DNA of 64,000 nt from JAMQPK01 sp963761975 (GTDB lineage: Bacteria; Acidobacteriota; Vicinamibacteria; Vicinamibacterales; JAMQPK01). Below, one piece after another: positions 16,616 to 27,000 of this stretch. Positions within the stretch are counted from its first letter, which is position 1, and each line of letters opens with the position of its first letter. The stretch spans positions 1,984,001 through 2,048,000 of the forward strand of contig CAVXIR010000002.1 of the NCBI GenBank assembly GCA_963761975.1, given 5' to 3'. A model generated the notes under the pieces. That model did not search any database, was not told the origin of the DNA, and saw nothing but the letters and a program-made list of their open reading frames with translations. The position numbers were made by a program, and so were the translations under genes.

Positions 16616-17779
16616 TCACGAAGCCAGCCGTTGGACGGTCCACAACAACCCTATCATCGCAATCAGCGCCGAGCCGGGAACGACGATCATGCGTCGGTAT
16701 CGTTCTCTGTTGCCCTTCCAGCCGCCGATGAGCACGAGCGCGGCAAGGATGATCGTCAGCTGCCCGGCTTCGATTCCCACATTGAAGGCCACCAGGCCGC
16801 TCAGGAATTCCGACCGTGGCAGCGCCAGCTCTCGCAACACACCCGCAAAGCCCATTCCGTGCAGCAACCCAAAGCCAAACACGAGCGCAAGCCGCCACGG
16901 CTTGAGCTCCGATGTCACCAGGTTTTCAACCGCCACGTAGACGATCGAGAGCGAGATGAGCGGCTCCACGATGGACGGCGGGAGCGCGACCACGCCGAAC
17001 AGTGTCAGCCCAAGCGTGATCGAGTGCGCGATCGTGAACGCGGTCACCTGCCAGAGGATCGGCGTGGCGCGGCGACTCAGCAAAAAGATGCCGAGCACGA
17101 AAAGGATGTGGTCGAGCCCTTTCGGCAGGATATGCGTGAATCCGAGTCCGAAGTACGTGCGGATGATGTGCCACCGCGATGGAGGTGCTGGCAATCGGGT
17201 GACCGCCAGCGGCCGGCTCTCTTCTCCTCCTTCAAGCCAGATCGTCTCTCCGATCGCGCCTTCGAGCGAGCCGACTGTGAGAGCATAGGACGCAAAGGTG
17301 AGGTCGTATCTCCAGCGGAATGTTCGAGCGTCGCGGGGCAGATCTCCTCGGAGCGTCACCGTCACCCCAAGGGCGCTGAGATCATTCAGCGCACTCGGAC
17401 TGGCCGTGTCGACGACGCAGCTGGCGCGAGGGCTGCTCGCTACGTCGTCGAACGTGACGACCACGTGCCTCGGTATAGCGTCACACAGCACGTCGAACGC
17501 TTTTTGAAGCTCCGCAGCCGAGGCGGGTGACGTGCGAGGCTGCTTTCTCGCGATCTCGAGACGTGCGAGGAGCGCGCCTGCATCCGTGGTGAGCTTGATC
17601 GTGTACGGGCCGTCGTGAGCGAAGCGGGCGACGACGCGGGTCGTCCCCATCTCGTGCGCGTCCGCGGCACCGGGGAGGGCGCCGAGCATCGAGATGGTGG
17701 CGCACACCGCGGCCACGAGTCGCGAGAGAGCTGCAGCTCCAGAGCGGCGGTGCTCAGCGTGACGAGGGACTCGACACAT
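16616..17779 (-). CDS. HupE/UreJ-family membrane protein with exported N-domain
   Basis: A 387-residue protein. A signal peptide (cleavage after GAADA) precedes a roughly 190-residue extracytoplasmic domain and then six to seven membrane segments from about 200. Conserved HupE_UreJ_2 landmarks are HILPKGLDHILFVLGIFLL, AHSITLGLTLFG and LLHGMGFAG, with several intramembrane His residues typical of nickel/cobalt-type permeases. Its start overlaps the end of the DUF4198 gene by 26 bp. With DUF4331 and DUF4198 upstream it forms a three-gene exported/membrane unit. Metal (Ni or Co) movement is the family-based guess; no hydrogenase or urease genes are near. Confidence 0.85.
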   Translation of the reverse strand: MCRVPRHAEHRRSGAAALSRLVAAVCATISMLGALPGAADAHEMGTTRVVARFAHDGPYTIKLTTDAGALLARLEIARKQPRTSPASAAELQKAFDVLCDAIPRHVVVTFDDVASSPRASCVVDTASPSALNDLSALGVTVTLRGDLPRDARTFRWRYDLTFASYALTVGSLEGAIGETIWLEGGEESRPLAVTRLPAPPSRWHIIRTYFGLGFTHILPKGLDHILFVLGIFLLSRRATPILWQVTAFTIAHSITLGLTLFGVVALPPSIVEPLISLSIVYVAVENLVTSELKPWRLALVFGFGLLHGMGFAGVLRELALPRSEFLSGLVAFNVGIEAGQLTIILAALVLIGGWKGNRERYRRMIVVPGSALIAMIGLLWTVQRLAS

Positions 17780-18596
17780 TCGCGGCGCCCTTGAGGTCGA
17801 AGGTTAGTGAGGCCCAGAAGCTCTCCCAATCGGCGTGAGCCTCTGCAGGCGCCGGAATCATGTGGACGGCCTTGACGAGCCAGATGCCCCCGCGGGGCAG
17901 CCGGAAGCGGACTCGACCGTTCGCGTCGCTGCGGGCCATCAGTTTCTCGGCGGGACTGACCTGATTAATCGCAACGACGAGCGCTCCAGTCAGCGGCTTG
18001 CCTTCATATGTCAACCGGACGGGCAGGTCCTGGCCCGCGATCATCAGATAAGGATTGCGCTCGGCGACCAACTCGAGAGGAAAACCCAGCGATCGATCGC
18101 CCTCCATCTTGTTCGTCGAACCTGAGAGGATCAGGCTCTTCGAACAGCGCGAGAAGATCTCGCGAACTGCTCCAGTCTGACTCCGACGGGCCCTCAAGGC
18201 AGCAGCGGTGTCCAGGCCTTCCTCCTTCAAGTACTGATCGAACTTCTCTGCGCTCAGCTCGACCGCGCTCGGATGGCTGTAGTAACCAATCACCGCCAGA
18301 CCCGGCGAAGCCACGCGGACGAGACCCGCCGGATCGGCGCCAGCGCGGCCCACCACATCCCGCCGACCTTCGGCATCCTCGACGACGAACTGCTTGATGA
18401 GCGCGGGATTGCGCGGCACCGGGTCGCCAATCAAATCCTGTCCGACGCGCAACCGAACGGCGACGATCTGGCCGCCCGCGGGCGAGAACGTCGCCGGCTC
18501 GATCCACATGTCATGAGCCAGGAGCGATCCGCTCCCGATGGTCAAGAAGGCCACCACTGTGGCGCTCAAGCGACGCCAGGCAACGGGTTTTTCCAT
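17754..18596 (-). CDS. DUF4198 exported protein
   Basis: About 280 residues from the ATG at 18596, chosen because AAAAGGA lies 8 bp upstream and a signal peptide follows (ATVVAFLTIGSGSLLAHD). Two in-frame ATGs 9 and 18 bp further up are possible. The mature chain begins HDMWIEPATFSPAGGQ, the hallmark of DUF4198, a family linked to nickel/cobalt uptake systems, with a C-terminal beta-sandwich (LPVRLTYEGKPLTGALVVA ... DANGRVRFRLPRGGIWLV). It is translated with the HupE-type permease (overlap) and lies 82 bp after DUF4331, beyond a terminator-like hairpin. It probably delivers or senses metal at the permease. Confidence 0.85.
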   Translation of the reverse strand: MEKPVAWRRLSATVVAFLTIGSGSLLAHDMWIEPATFSPAGGQIVAVRLRVGQDLIGDPVPRNPALIKQFVVEDAEGRRDVVGRAGADPAGLVRVASPGLAVIGYYSHPSAVELSAEKFDQYLKEEGLDTAAALRARRSQTGAVREIFSRCSKSLILSGSTNKMEGDRSLGFPLELVAERNPYLMIAGQDLPVRLTYEGKPLTGALVVAINQVSPAEKLMARSDANGRVRFRLPRGGIWLVKAVHMIPAPAEAHADWESFWASLTFDLKGAANVSSPSSR

Positions 18597-18626
18597 GGGC
18601 AACATCCTTTTCATTTCATCGATGCA

Positions 18627-18660
18627 GAAAAACGGCCCCCGGCTATCGGGCGCCGTTTTT
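18627..18660 (-). terminator. Intrinsic-type terminator between DUF4331 and DUF4198
   Basis: A GC-rich arm (minus strand AAAAACGGCGCCCG) pairs with CCGGGGGCCGTTTTT around a 4-6 nt loop, leaving a T-run on either strand. Its place 19 bp after the DUF4331 stop suggests that it limits read-through into the DUF4198-HupE pair, giving high DUF4331 and lower downstream expression. Confidence 0.7.
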
Positions 18661-18678
18661 CGCATCGGTCGCAAACCG

Positions 18679-20220
18679 CTACGGATTCGCTGGATCAGGA
18701 ATGTCCGGCACGGTTGGTACGTTGATGCCACCGTGGCCCTGCAGAAGGCCCTGGTGCGCAAGAGCCAGGAACGGGAACCGGTCGAGGTAGTTCTTGTCGT
18801 TGACTTCTGTGCCCTTCGCCAGACCAGCAGCCGGATCGCCCGCGACGATCAGGCTGATGAGCACGCTGTTCACGTTGACCTGATTCTGGTTGGGCGCCGT
18901 GCCACCACCGAGACGACGGCCGTTGGGAAAGCTCGAATCAATGGCGGCATCGAGCGTGATCACGTCGCCGGTGAAACCGTCGGCAATGGGAATTGGCCGG
19001 CCCAGGTTGATGGCGTTGATGATGTCGGCTCGAGGGCCCTTGAGCGTCGCAACGGTAGCGGCGGGAACGCCCAACGCACTGTAGATGCCGAGTGCCTCGG
19101 CATCGCGCACCAGTACCGGAAACAGGATGTCAGCCCCGAAGTTGGTGACATCACGGGCAGGGCTGCTGTGCAGGTACAACGTCTGACGCTGGGTGCCCAC
19201 GAGCCCGGCATTGAAGAGCGGCAGCGCATTGCGACCGACCTGCACATACGGGCCTACGCCCGTAAGACCAGTGATGATGTTTCTCGCGTCAACGATCTGC
19301 GCCTGCCGCCGCTTGATGCTCGACCACACGCGAAGAAGGCTGTCCGTCGAATTTGGGTTGAGCTGGCCGTTGTGCGGGATGCCGTTCGGAAAGACGTCAT
19401 CGATTGGCACTTCGAGGGCGATGGAGAACACGTTGAATCCTGTAAAGACGTCCTTGGCCGGCGGTCGACGCGCGCCAGTGATGCCTCCCAGGTCCGTGCT
19501 GGCCAGGTTGACGAGGTCGAAGATGCCCTTCTCATCGAGCTGATACGGATCGTCGAACTGACCGGCTATGATCCGCCCACCGTTCCTTAGCGGATGAATG
19601 AAGCTGTCGACGAAGGTCTGATCGTACAGACCTACCTCGCGGCTCGTCGGATCGCCCGAGTCGTAGCCTTTGAAGGGACCAAGACCGTAGACGAGACGAT
19701 CGGTCTGAGGGCCGTGATTGTTGGGAAGAACCGGGAGATCCCTGCCCAGAACGTCGGTGTCGTCGTCATCGTCGTCGTCGTCGTGCCTGTTGGAGCCCTC
19801 GGTGATGCGCGTGACCTTCATGGTCTCGGTTCCGCCCGTCAACTGCCACAGGAGCTCGTTGCCGCCACCCAGCGGATCCCCGGCGCTTGGACCGGCTTCG
19901 GGTCGCAGCCGCTTGGTGAACTCCACGCGGTACACGACCCGGTCCCTGAGGCTCGCGCCTTTTCCGATGTGGAACTCGTAGCGGTAGCCGTCGCACGCGC
20001 GAAGTCCCTGATTGCCCTGCCCGGGTTCGTGGAGCGGGTTGAAGTTCATCACCAGATAGAGTTTGTCGTGCGTGCCGTCTGACACCCACGCGTAGGTGTC
20101 GGTGTTATCTGCGCAGGGTTCGTTCAGAACCGACAGCGCTTCGCGGTGGCTGGACGCCTGAGGCGTCAACCCGGACGTCACAGCAACCAGCACCGCGAGG
20201 GCGAATGTCCTGACTTTCAT
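18679..20220 (-). CDS. DUF4331 exported protein
   Basis: A 513-residue protein with a signal peptide and a strong AGGAGGA ribosome-binding site 6 bp before the ATG. The start SSHREALSVLNEPCADNTDTYAWVS and the later NVFSIALEVPIDDVFPNG are typical of DUF4331, a large exported beta-rich family of unknown function often beside ECF sigma factors or TPR proteins. A run of eight Asp residues (about 145-152, HDDDDDDDDTD) may bind calcium or other cations. It is the first gene of the unit with DUF4198 and HupE. The end (PTVPDIPDPANP) is Pro-rich. Confidence 0.88.
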   Translation of the reverse strand: MKVRTFALAVLVAVTSGLTPQASSHREALSVLNEPCADNTDTYAWVSDGTHDKLYLVMNFNPLHEPGQGNQGLRACDGYRYEFHIGKGASLRDRVVYRVEFTKRLRPEAGPSAGDPLGGGNELLWQLTGGTETMKVTRITEGSNRHDDDDDDDDTDVLGRDLPVLPNNHGPQTDRLVYGLGPFKGYDSGDPTSREVGLYDQTFVDSFIHPLRNGGRIIAGQFDDPYQLDEKGIFDLVNLASTDLGGITGARRPPAKDVFTGFNVFSIALEVPIDDVFPNGIPHNGQLNPNSTDSLLRVWSSIKRRQAQIVDARNIITGLTGVGPYVQVGRNALPLFNAGLVGTQRQTLYLHSSPARDVTNFGADILFPVLVRDAEALGIYSALGVPAATVATLKGPRADIINAINLGRPIPIADGFTGDVITLDAAIDSSFPNGRRLGGGTAPNQNQVNVNSVLISLIVAGDPAAGLAKGTEVNDKNYLDRFPFLALAHQGLLQGHGGINVPTVPDIPDPANP

Positions 20221-20321
20221 GCGTTTTCCTCCTAATCCTGAAACGGATCATCGACCTGTCCGGCGAAATACGGACGAGCCGTGTCCCACATCTCCTCTAC
20301 GGAGGTCACATCAAATCGGAT

Positions 20322-21872
20322 TTACGTTTTTGGTAGGTCGCCGAGGGTTCGGTGCGCGAAGGAGATCGGGCGCTGAAGATCGCTGGACTTGATGTGATCG
20401 GCAACCCGCAATGCCTGTGCAGCGATGGTCAGCGCCGGATTGACGGCTGCTGAGGACGGAAAGAACGACGCATCGACGACGAAGAGATTCTCGACGTCAT
20501 GCGAACGGCAATAGGAGTCGAGCACCGACAAGCCGGGGTCGTTGCCGAAGACGACCGTGCCGCATTGATGGGTGGTGTTTCGGCTGCCGTGGGAATGCGT
20601 CATCACGACCCAGAACCCGAGCCTGTGCAGGATGCGCCGCGTTTCCTTAACCAGCATCCGGTGCGCCCGCAAGTTGTTGGGCCGATGGATCAGCTGAATC
20701 CGCCCCTGGGAATCGACGGCGACGCGATTTTCAGCGTCCGGTAGATCTTCGGAGATGGCAAGCCAGTCGACGCCGCGCGCCACCCACCAGTCGTACAACG
20801 AAAGTGGCACCTGCGGCACGACGGTCTGCGCCATGACGCCGTGTGTACGCCCCTGAGATTGAATCTGGCCGAGCGGGTAGCCCGTGTCCGGTCCGCGCAG
20901 GTAGAAGTCGTTGATGGCGACGGTTTTCTGGAATACGGTTGCGTTTTTCCGAAACGGATGAAAGCCCTGCAACATGGTCGCAAGATGCGCCATGTATCGG
21001 CGCCCGACGAGCCCGGACGAATTCCCGAGGCCGTTTGGATGCCGGTCGCACGCCGAGCGCAGCAGCAGCGCCGCTGAGTTCACGGCGCCGCAGGCCGCCA
21101 CGAACACAGACGACTGCACGCGTATGGTTTTGCCGTCTCTTTCGACCTCGACCGCCTCGAGCCTCGTCCCGGCGGCGTTCGTGATCAGACGTTTCGCATA
21201 CGCATTGGTCCACAGGTGAACATTCGGCCGTTCGAGAGCCGGTCGCACGCAGCACACTTCGGCCTCGCTCTTTGCGTGCACCTTGCACGCGAACGAGTTG
21301 CAGGTATCGCAGAGAATGCAGCCGTCGCGGATGCCGAGCGGCAGTGGGGAGGGGTGCAGCCCAAGGGAGCGCAGCTGCCGAACGATGGTGGCCATTCCCT
21401 CGGAGTGCGGAATCGGGGCGTACGGATACGTACCCCGCTCCGGCTCGGTTGGGTCGGCACCGAGCTCGCCGTGGACCTGATAAAGCCGCTCCGCGCGCTC
21501 ATAGTACGGCGCAAGCGTGTCGTAGTCGATCGGCCACGCGGGAGAGATGCCGTCCATGTGCTCGACGGCATCGAAGTCTTCTCGCCGCAGCCTGTACAGC
21601 ACGCTTCCCCAGAACTTCGTGTTGCCGCCGACGTTGTAGTGTGTATACGGACGAAACTCGCGACCTTCGCCGTCGATCCAGCGCTCTTTCGTCTGGTAGC
21701 GAAGGTGCTTCCAGACAGCTTCCGGGTTCCAGTTCTCGTCCTCCTGCGGCACGAAGCCGCCGCGCTCGAGAATGAGAATGCGCGCAGAGGTGTCAGACAA
21801 CGCGTGAGCCATCGTGCCGCCGCCCGCGCCGCTTCCGATGATGACGATGTCGTAGCGTTCGTTCGGCATCAC
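20322..21872 (-). CDS. GMC-family FAD oxidoreductase
   Basis: A 516-residue protein. The FAD dinucleotide motif GSGAGGG is at 13-19, followed by LILERGG. GGNTKFWGSVLYRLR is the family's flavin-loop segment. The C-terminal catalytic region includes HQCGTVVFG (active-site His) and NPALTIAAQALRVAD. A Cys cluster (CILCDTCNSFACK, near 190) matches GMC enzymes of the gluconate/sorbitol dehydrogenase type. No signal peptide is visible. The start codon overlaps the stop of the upstream Gfo/Idh gene by 4 bp (ATGA), so the two are translationally coupled. Likely role: oxidation of a sugar or cyclitol hydroxyl, with the electron acceptor unknown. Confidence 0.9.
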   Translation of the reverse strand: MMPNERYDIVIIGSGAGGGTMAHALSDTSARILILERGGFVPQEDENWNPEAVWKHLRYQTKERWIDGEGREFRPYTHYNVGGNTKFWGSVLYRLRREDFDAVEHMDGISPAWPIDYDTLAPYYERAERLYQVHGELGADPTEPERGTYPYAPIPHSEGMATIVRQLRSLGLHPSPLPLGIRDGCILCDTCNSFACKVHAKSEAEVCCVRPALERPNVHLWTNAYAKRLITNAAGTRLEAVEVERDGKTIRVQSSVFVAACGAVNSAALLLRSACDRHPNGLGNSSGLVGRRYMAHLATMLQGFHPFRKNATVFQKTVAINDFYLRGPDTGYPLGQIQSQGRTHGVMAQTVVPQVPLSLYDWWVARGVDWLAISEDLPDAENRVAVDSQGRIQLIHRPNNLRAHRMLVKETRRILHRLGFWVVMTHSHGSRNTTHQCGTVVFGNDPGLSVLDSYCRSHDVENLFVVDASFFPSSAAVNPALTIAAQALRVADHIKSSDLQRPISFAHRTLGDLPKT

Positions 21873-22858
21873 GCCGTGCGCTGGAGGCTCGAATACACAT
21901 CGTCCATCAGACGCTGATCTTCGATCGCACGCTCGAGGCTCATCTCGGGGGCGCGCCCGCCGGTGATGGCGGCGTGGAAATCGCGGTACATCGCCTGATA
22001 GCCGCGGATGTCGCGAAAGCCGGGGAAGACGAGCCTTGGCACCCCATTGCCCCTCGCGAGCACGAACAGCCCGTTCGATTCGAATGTGATGACGCCCTTT
22101 CGTCCATAGAGTTTCGACAAGCGCAATCCCCTCAACAGCGACGGTATCTCACGAGAATAGTAAAGCGATCCGACGGCGTTGTTGTCGTACCTGAACGCCA
22201 CCATCATGCTCTTCGCACGCGTGTCGGGCCCTTCCCGCGAAATCGACGGGCGATAGCCGTCGATCAGGACGATTCGCGGACCCAGGCTCCCGGCGATGTG
22301 CAGCCAGTGAATGCCTTCCTCGAAGAAGGCGTCGCCACCGGCCATGCTCTCGTCGTTGCGCCAGTCATCGGCGCGTTTGAGCCGCCTGGCGATCGTCGTG
22401 AAGTGCGCGAAGACCATCTCGCCGATCGCACCTTCGGCGAGGAGCTTGCGGAGCACGAGGACGAGCGGCTTGTAATGATCGTTCTCGCCCACGAGCACGA
22501 CGCGCCCGGCGCGATTCCGTGCTTCGATGACGGTGCGGTAGTCGTCGACGTGCGGAAAGGCCGGCTTCTCAACGAGGACGTGTTTGCCCGCCGCCAGCGC
22601 TCGCAGCGCCAGCTCGACATGAAAGCGGGGTGGCACGGCCACGACGACCGCGTCCACGCGCGGATCGTCGATCGCGGCATCGTATCCCGCGTAACTCGCG
22701 GTGCCCTGAAAGCGCCTGCAGTACTCTTCGGCTTTCGCGCCATCGCGGCTCGCATAACTGCAGACGATTTGGGTTCGAAAGCCCTTCAGGTGACCGCTGT
22801 GGACCTGGGTGATGAAACCGCAGCCAAGGAACGCGAGGCGCAGCGGCTCGCGCGTCAC
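21869..22858 (-). CDS. Gfo/Idh/MocA-family oxidoreductase
   Basis: About 329 residues from the GTG at 22858, which has GAAGGG 6-7 bp upstream; an upstream in-frame ATG lacks a site. The Rossmann start LRLAFLGCGFITQVHSGHL is followed by VDAVVVAVPPRFHVELALRAL and the conserved GKHVLVEKPAF (catalytic Lys of the EKP motif). GGDAFFEEGIHWLHIAG supplies the active-site His region. These enzymes oxidise or reduce sugar hydroxyls with NAD(P). Coupling to the GMC oxidoreductase by ATGA overlap and divergence from a hydroxypyruvate-isomerase-like gene suggest a small sugar-oxidation unit. Confidence 0.9.
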   Translation of the reverse strand: MTREPLRLAFLGCGFITQVHSGHLKGFRTQIVCSYASRDGAKAEEYCRRFQGTASYAGYDAAIDDPRVDAVVVAVPPRFHVELALRALAAGKHVLVEKPAFPHVDDYRTVIEARNRAGRVVLVGENDHYKPLVLVLRKLLAEGAIGEMVFAHFTTIARRLKRADDWRNDESMAGGDAFFEEGIHWLHIAGSLGPRIVLIDGYRPSISREGPDTRAKSMMVAFRYDNNAVGSLYYSREIPSLLRGLRLSKLYGRKGVITFESNGLFVLARGNGVPRLVFPGFRDIRGYQAMYRDFHAAITGGRAPEMSLERAIEDQRLMDDVYSSLQRTA

Positions 22859-22971
22859 GAGGAACCCTTCACAGGCAAAAATGTACCATGATCGTGGGCA
22901 GAGGCGATTTTGCCATGTCATTTCAACTATGATTCGCCCGCCAGCGGGTGAACGCAGGGCAAGGAGGATCG

Positions 22972-23883
22972 ATGGACGCGAAAATCACGCCCGGAGCGGT
23001 GCATCGTCGCGATCTGCTGCGAGCCGGTGTCTTGTTGCCGGCTGGACTCTACGCACGGCCATCTCAAGCCCAGGCGTCGCGGACGCCGCCACCCTATACG
23101 CTTTCGATCAACATCGAGATCATGTTTCGTGCACTGAAGCTTTCGCCGGCCGATCGCATCCGTGCCATCGCCGCGCAGGGCTTCAAGGCCTACAGCTTCT
23201 GGAGCGCGAGTCCGGACGATCGCAAGGCGATGCTGCAGGCGCAGAAAGAAACGGGCCTGACGTGCGTCAGCATCGTGGGCACCGGGCCTTCCGGCGGCTC
23301 GACCGGATTCACTCGTCCGGGTGCTGCCGACAAGCTGCTCGGCGAGATCCGCGAGCGGGTCGCAATCGGGAAAGAATTCGGCAGTCCCGATCTCATCAGT
23401 TTTGTCGGACAAATCCAGAACGACGTTCCGTGGGACGTCCAGCGCGCAGGCATAGTCGACGGTCTCAAGCGGGCCGGCGACCTTGCGGCCGAGGGTGGCG
23501 TGACCATTACGATCGAGCCGCTGAGCGTCGAGCCCGGTCAGCCACGACGGGCGCTCGACCGTGCGGTTGACTGCTTTCCGGTGATCGCCGAGGTGAACCA
23601 CCCCAACGTCAAAGTGTGTTTCGACTTCTACCATCTGCAGCGCACCGAGGGAAACCTGACGGTCAACCTGCGTGAAGGTCTCGTGAAAGGCCTGATCAAA
23701 GTGGTTCAGATTGGGGACGTTCCCGGGCGCCTCGAGCCGGGCACCGGGGAGATCAACTATCCGTTCCTGTTCGCTGAACTGCGGCGGCTGAACTACCGCG
23801 GCTACCTCGACACCGAGATGGGCACGTCGAGCACGCCCGAGCACGCCATGCAGGTGGCGCGAAGGATGTCAGAAGAAAACTAG
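22972..23883 (+). CDS. Exported TIM-barrel sugar isomerase/epimerase (hydroxypyruvate isomerase-like)
   Basis: A 303-residue protein from the ATG at 22972, placed by AAGGAGG just upstream; a longer frame from 22948 lacks one. A Tat-like leader (HRRDLLRAGVLLPAGL) precedes the xylose-isomerase-like TIM barrel. SINIEIMFR resembles the start of hydroxypyruvate isomerase. Metal-site residues appear in VTITIEPLS (Glu), VCFDFYHLQ (Asp, His), VVQIGDVPGR (Asp) and GYLDTEMG (Glu). It is transcribed away from the GMC/Gfo pair. Its TAG stop begins a GGTGCG-word repeat. Confidence 0.85.
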   Translation: MDAKITPGAVHRRDLLRAGVLLPAGLYARPSQAQASRTPPPYTLSINIEIMFRALKLSPADRIRAIAAQGFKAYSFWSASPDDRKAMLQAQKETGLTCVSIVGTGPSGGSTGFTRPGAADKLLGEIRERVAIGKEFGSPDLISFVGQIQNDVPWDVQRAGIVDGLKRAGDLAAEGGVTITIEPLSVEPGQPRRALDRAVDCFPVIAEVNHPNVKVCFDFYHLQRTEGNLTVNLREGLVKGLIKVVQIGDVPGRLEPGTGEINYPFLFAELRRLNYRGYLDTEMGTSSTPEHAMQVARRMSEEN

Positions 23884-23917
23884 GTGCGTTGGGTGCGTTA
23901 GGTGCGTTAGGTGGGCT
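23882..23917. repeat. 9-bp word island starting on a stop codon
   Basis: AGGTGCGTT, GGGTGCGTT and AGGTGCGTT, followed by a degenerate unit, begin inside the TAG stop of the isomerase gene (TAG at 23881-23883). The larger island at 29576 begins in the same way. Confidence 0.8.
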
Positions 23918-24015
23918 TGCGAATAACCCCTTGAACACAGTCGCTGGCGCGGGTATTGTGAGCGCCAAATCGTTTCGTCAAGGCCAAGAATCGAACAACC
24001 GTAAGGAGAGATCCC

Positions 24016-27000
24016 ATGCACAGAGTATTCGAGCGGATCTTGATTTTCACCTTGCTGCTAACCCCGGCGACCCCCTCGTTTGCCCAGACTTTCGGGCAGA
24101 TCACCGGGCAGGTGACCGATGCGAGTGGAGCCATTCTCGTGGGGGCCAGCGTCACGGTCACGAATACCCAAACCAACCAGGTGCGCGAGGCCCAGACGAA
24201 CACGGCAGGTAGCTACGTGTTCCCGAACCTGCTCCCGGGTGTGTACAGCATCAAAGTGGACTTGCAGGGCTTTCAGAGTCGAGTCCGCAACGGAGTTGAA
24301 CTGCAGGTACAGCAGACGGCCAGACTGGATTTTTCGATGGAGTTGGGATCCGTCGAGGTGGCGGTCGAGGTCACCGGCAGCGCGCCGATGATCAACGCTA
24401 CGGACGCCACCGTGGGAACGGTCATCGAGAACCGGCAGATCCTGGAGTTGCCGCTCAACGGCCGCAACTTCATCAATCTCGTGTCGCTCAGTCCTAACGT
24501 GAGCTCGGACTGGGCGGGCGGCGGCGGCGGCGGCGCGTCGGGACGGCAGGGTGGTGACCGATCGACGCAGAATTTCGCGGTCGCCGGTCAGCGGCGCGAA
24601 TACAACCAGTACACGCTCGACGGGATCGTCAATCAGGACGTCAATTTCAATACGTATGCCTTCCTGCCCTCGATCGACAGCGTCGAGGAATTCAAGGTGC
24701 AGACCGGCGTCTACTCGGCCGAATTCGGGCGCGAGGTGGCACAGGTCAACGTCTCTACCAAGAGCGGCACGAACGCCTATCACGGGACGATCTTCGAATT
24801 TATCCGCAACGACGCGTTCGACGCCGCGCCGTATCAGTTCACCTCTATCAAGCCGCAAACATCGCCGTTCAAGTGGAATCAGTATGGGTTCACGCTGGGA
24901 GGGCCGGTCCAGATTCCGGGGCTGTTCAACGGCGCGAACAAGTTGTTCTTCATGACAAACTTCGAAGGGTTCCGGCTCCGCAACCAGCAGGAGGTCGTGT
25001 TCAGCACGCCGAGTGTGGCGATGCGCAACGGAGACTTCTCGCAGGCCGGCGTGACGATAATCGATCCCCTGACACGTCAGCCGTTCCCCGGCAACCAGAT
25101 TCCGAGGAACCGGTTAGACCCCATCGCCATCAAGCTCCTGGAGTGGTATCCCGAGCCGAACATTCCTGGTGCGGCACTGTCCAGAAACTACCTTGCGCTG
25201 CAGCACCACGTGACCGACAAGGATCAGTTCACGCAGCGCGTCGATTTTGTCGAAAGCCCGAAGTCGTTCTGGTTCGGCCGATACAGCTGGACCGATGAGT
25301 ACGTCCTTGCGCCGAACCTCAAGGACAACGGCCAGGTCGTCGAGACCAACGTCAAGCAGGTGATGCTATCCAACACGCGAACGCTGTCGCCCAGCTTGGT
25401 CAACGAATTCCGCTTCGGCGCGACCAAGTTCTACAACAATCTGGCGCAGGAGCTGCAGTACAAGCGCAATGTCCACGAGGAGGTCGGGCTTGGTCTGTTC
25501 ATCCCGCCGCCGATTAGCTGGGGTCTTCCCAACATGACCATCTCCGGGTTCAGTGGTTTCGGCGACAATCCCTCGCTGCCATTTACCGGCAACAATTACG
25601 TGTTTCAGTTCATCGACAACATGTCGTGGATCAAGGGCAACCATTCCATGAGGATGGGCGCCGAGATTCGTCGCGATAAGTACAACATGGTCGGCACACA
25701 GGAAATCCGCGGTTCGCTGAACGTCGACAGACCTGTCACTGGTTACAGCTTCGCCGACTATATGCTCGGCATGATCTCTGGAACGCGGAGCGCCGGCGCG
25801 CTCGGCGAAGGATGGTACCGGGCTCTAAGCCAGGCGTACTTCATTCAGGATACGTGGAGAATGCGGCCGAATGTCACGCTCGACTTGGGACTGCGTTATG
25901 AATACACGCCGCCCTGGCTGGACGTGAAGGGCGAAATGATGAACATCTGGGTGCCGCCCGGTTTTGGAACGCCCTCCCAGCAGGGCAAACCCTGCTTCAT
26001 ACGGGTGGGCAGTGGCGATCCGTACGAAGGCGTGGCGACCCGGTTCGATCCGGCGATTTGCGTCGCCCGTGATGGCCGCCTGGGAGATCGATTGATTGCA
26101 GCCGACAAGACGAACTTTGCGCCCCGCATCGGCGTGGTGTGGAGCCCATCGCTGAAGACGACCGTGCGAACCGGTTACGGTATTTTCTATGCGCAGGACT
26201 CGACCAACCCGGTGTTCGACATGAGCCGCAACATCCAGGGGCGCATTACCGCTCAGAGTTCAACGCTGACGCTCGCGCAGCCGTACGACGGGGGCGCCAC
26301 GAACCCTTGCGGTGTCCAGATGCCGCCGCAGGTGTGCGTCACCGCGCCGCAGGTTCTCGGCAATCAATACGACCGCCGCACGCCCTACGTCGAGCAGTAC
26401 CTCCTCAATTTCCAGCGGGAAGTGAGTAACAACACGGCCGTGGAGGTCGGGTACTTTGGCAGCCGAGGTCACCGCTTGCAGCGGTTCATCTCGCTGAACC
26501 AGCCGGTGCCTGGCACGAGCCTTCCCATCCTTGCCCGGGCTCCCGCACCCGAGCTGGGGAACTGGCAGATGATAAATGGCGTGGGTCATTCAAACTACAA
26601 CGCGCTGGCCACGAAGCTTACGCGCCGGTTGTCGAACGGGTTCTCTGGTTTGGTGTCCTACACCTATTCGAAATCCATGGACAACGGCAGCGGGCTTCGC
26701 AGCCCGGGCGAACCGCTGAAGCCACAGCAGGGTGATTGCTGGGAGTGCGAAAACGGGCGGTCCGTCTTCGACGTTCGGCACCGGCTGACGACATCGTTCA
26801 TCTATGAGGTGCCGGTCGGCGCCGGGCGCAAGTATTTGTCGCAGGGCGGCGTGCTCGACGTCCTCGCAGGTGGGTGGCAGCTTGGTGGGATGCTGAGGGC
26901 GTCGTCGGGGTTCCCGCTCACCGTCTTAAGCGGCGTCGATCGATCGAATACCGCGCACGGCTACGATCGTCCCAACGCAGTTGCCGGGGTCAGCCCGGAG

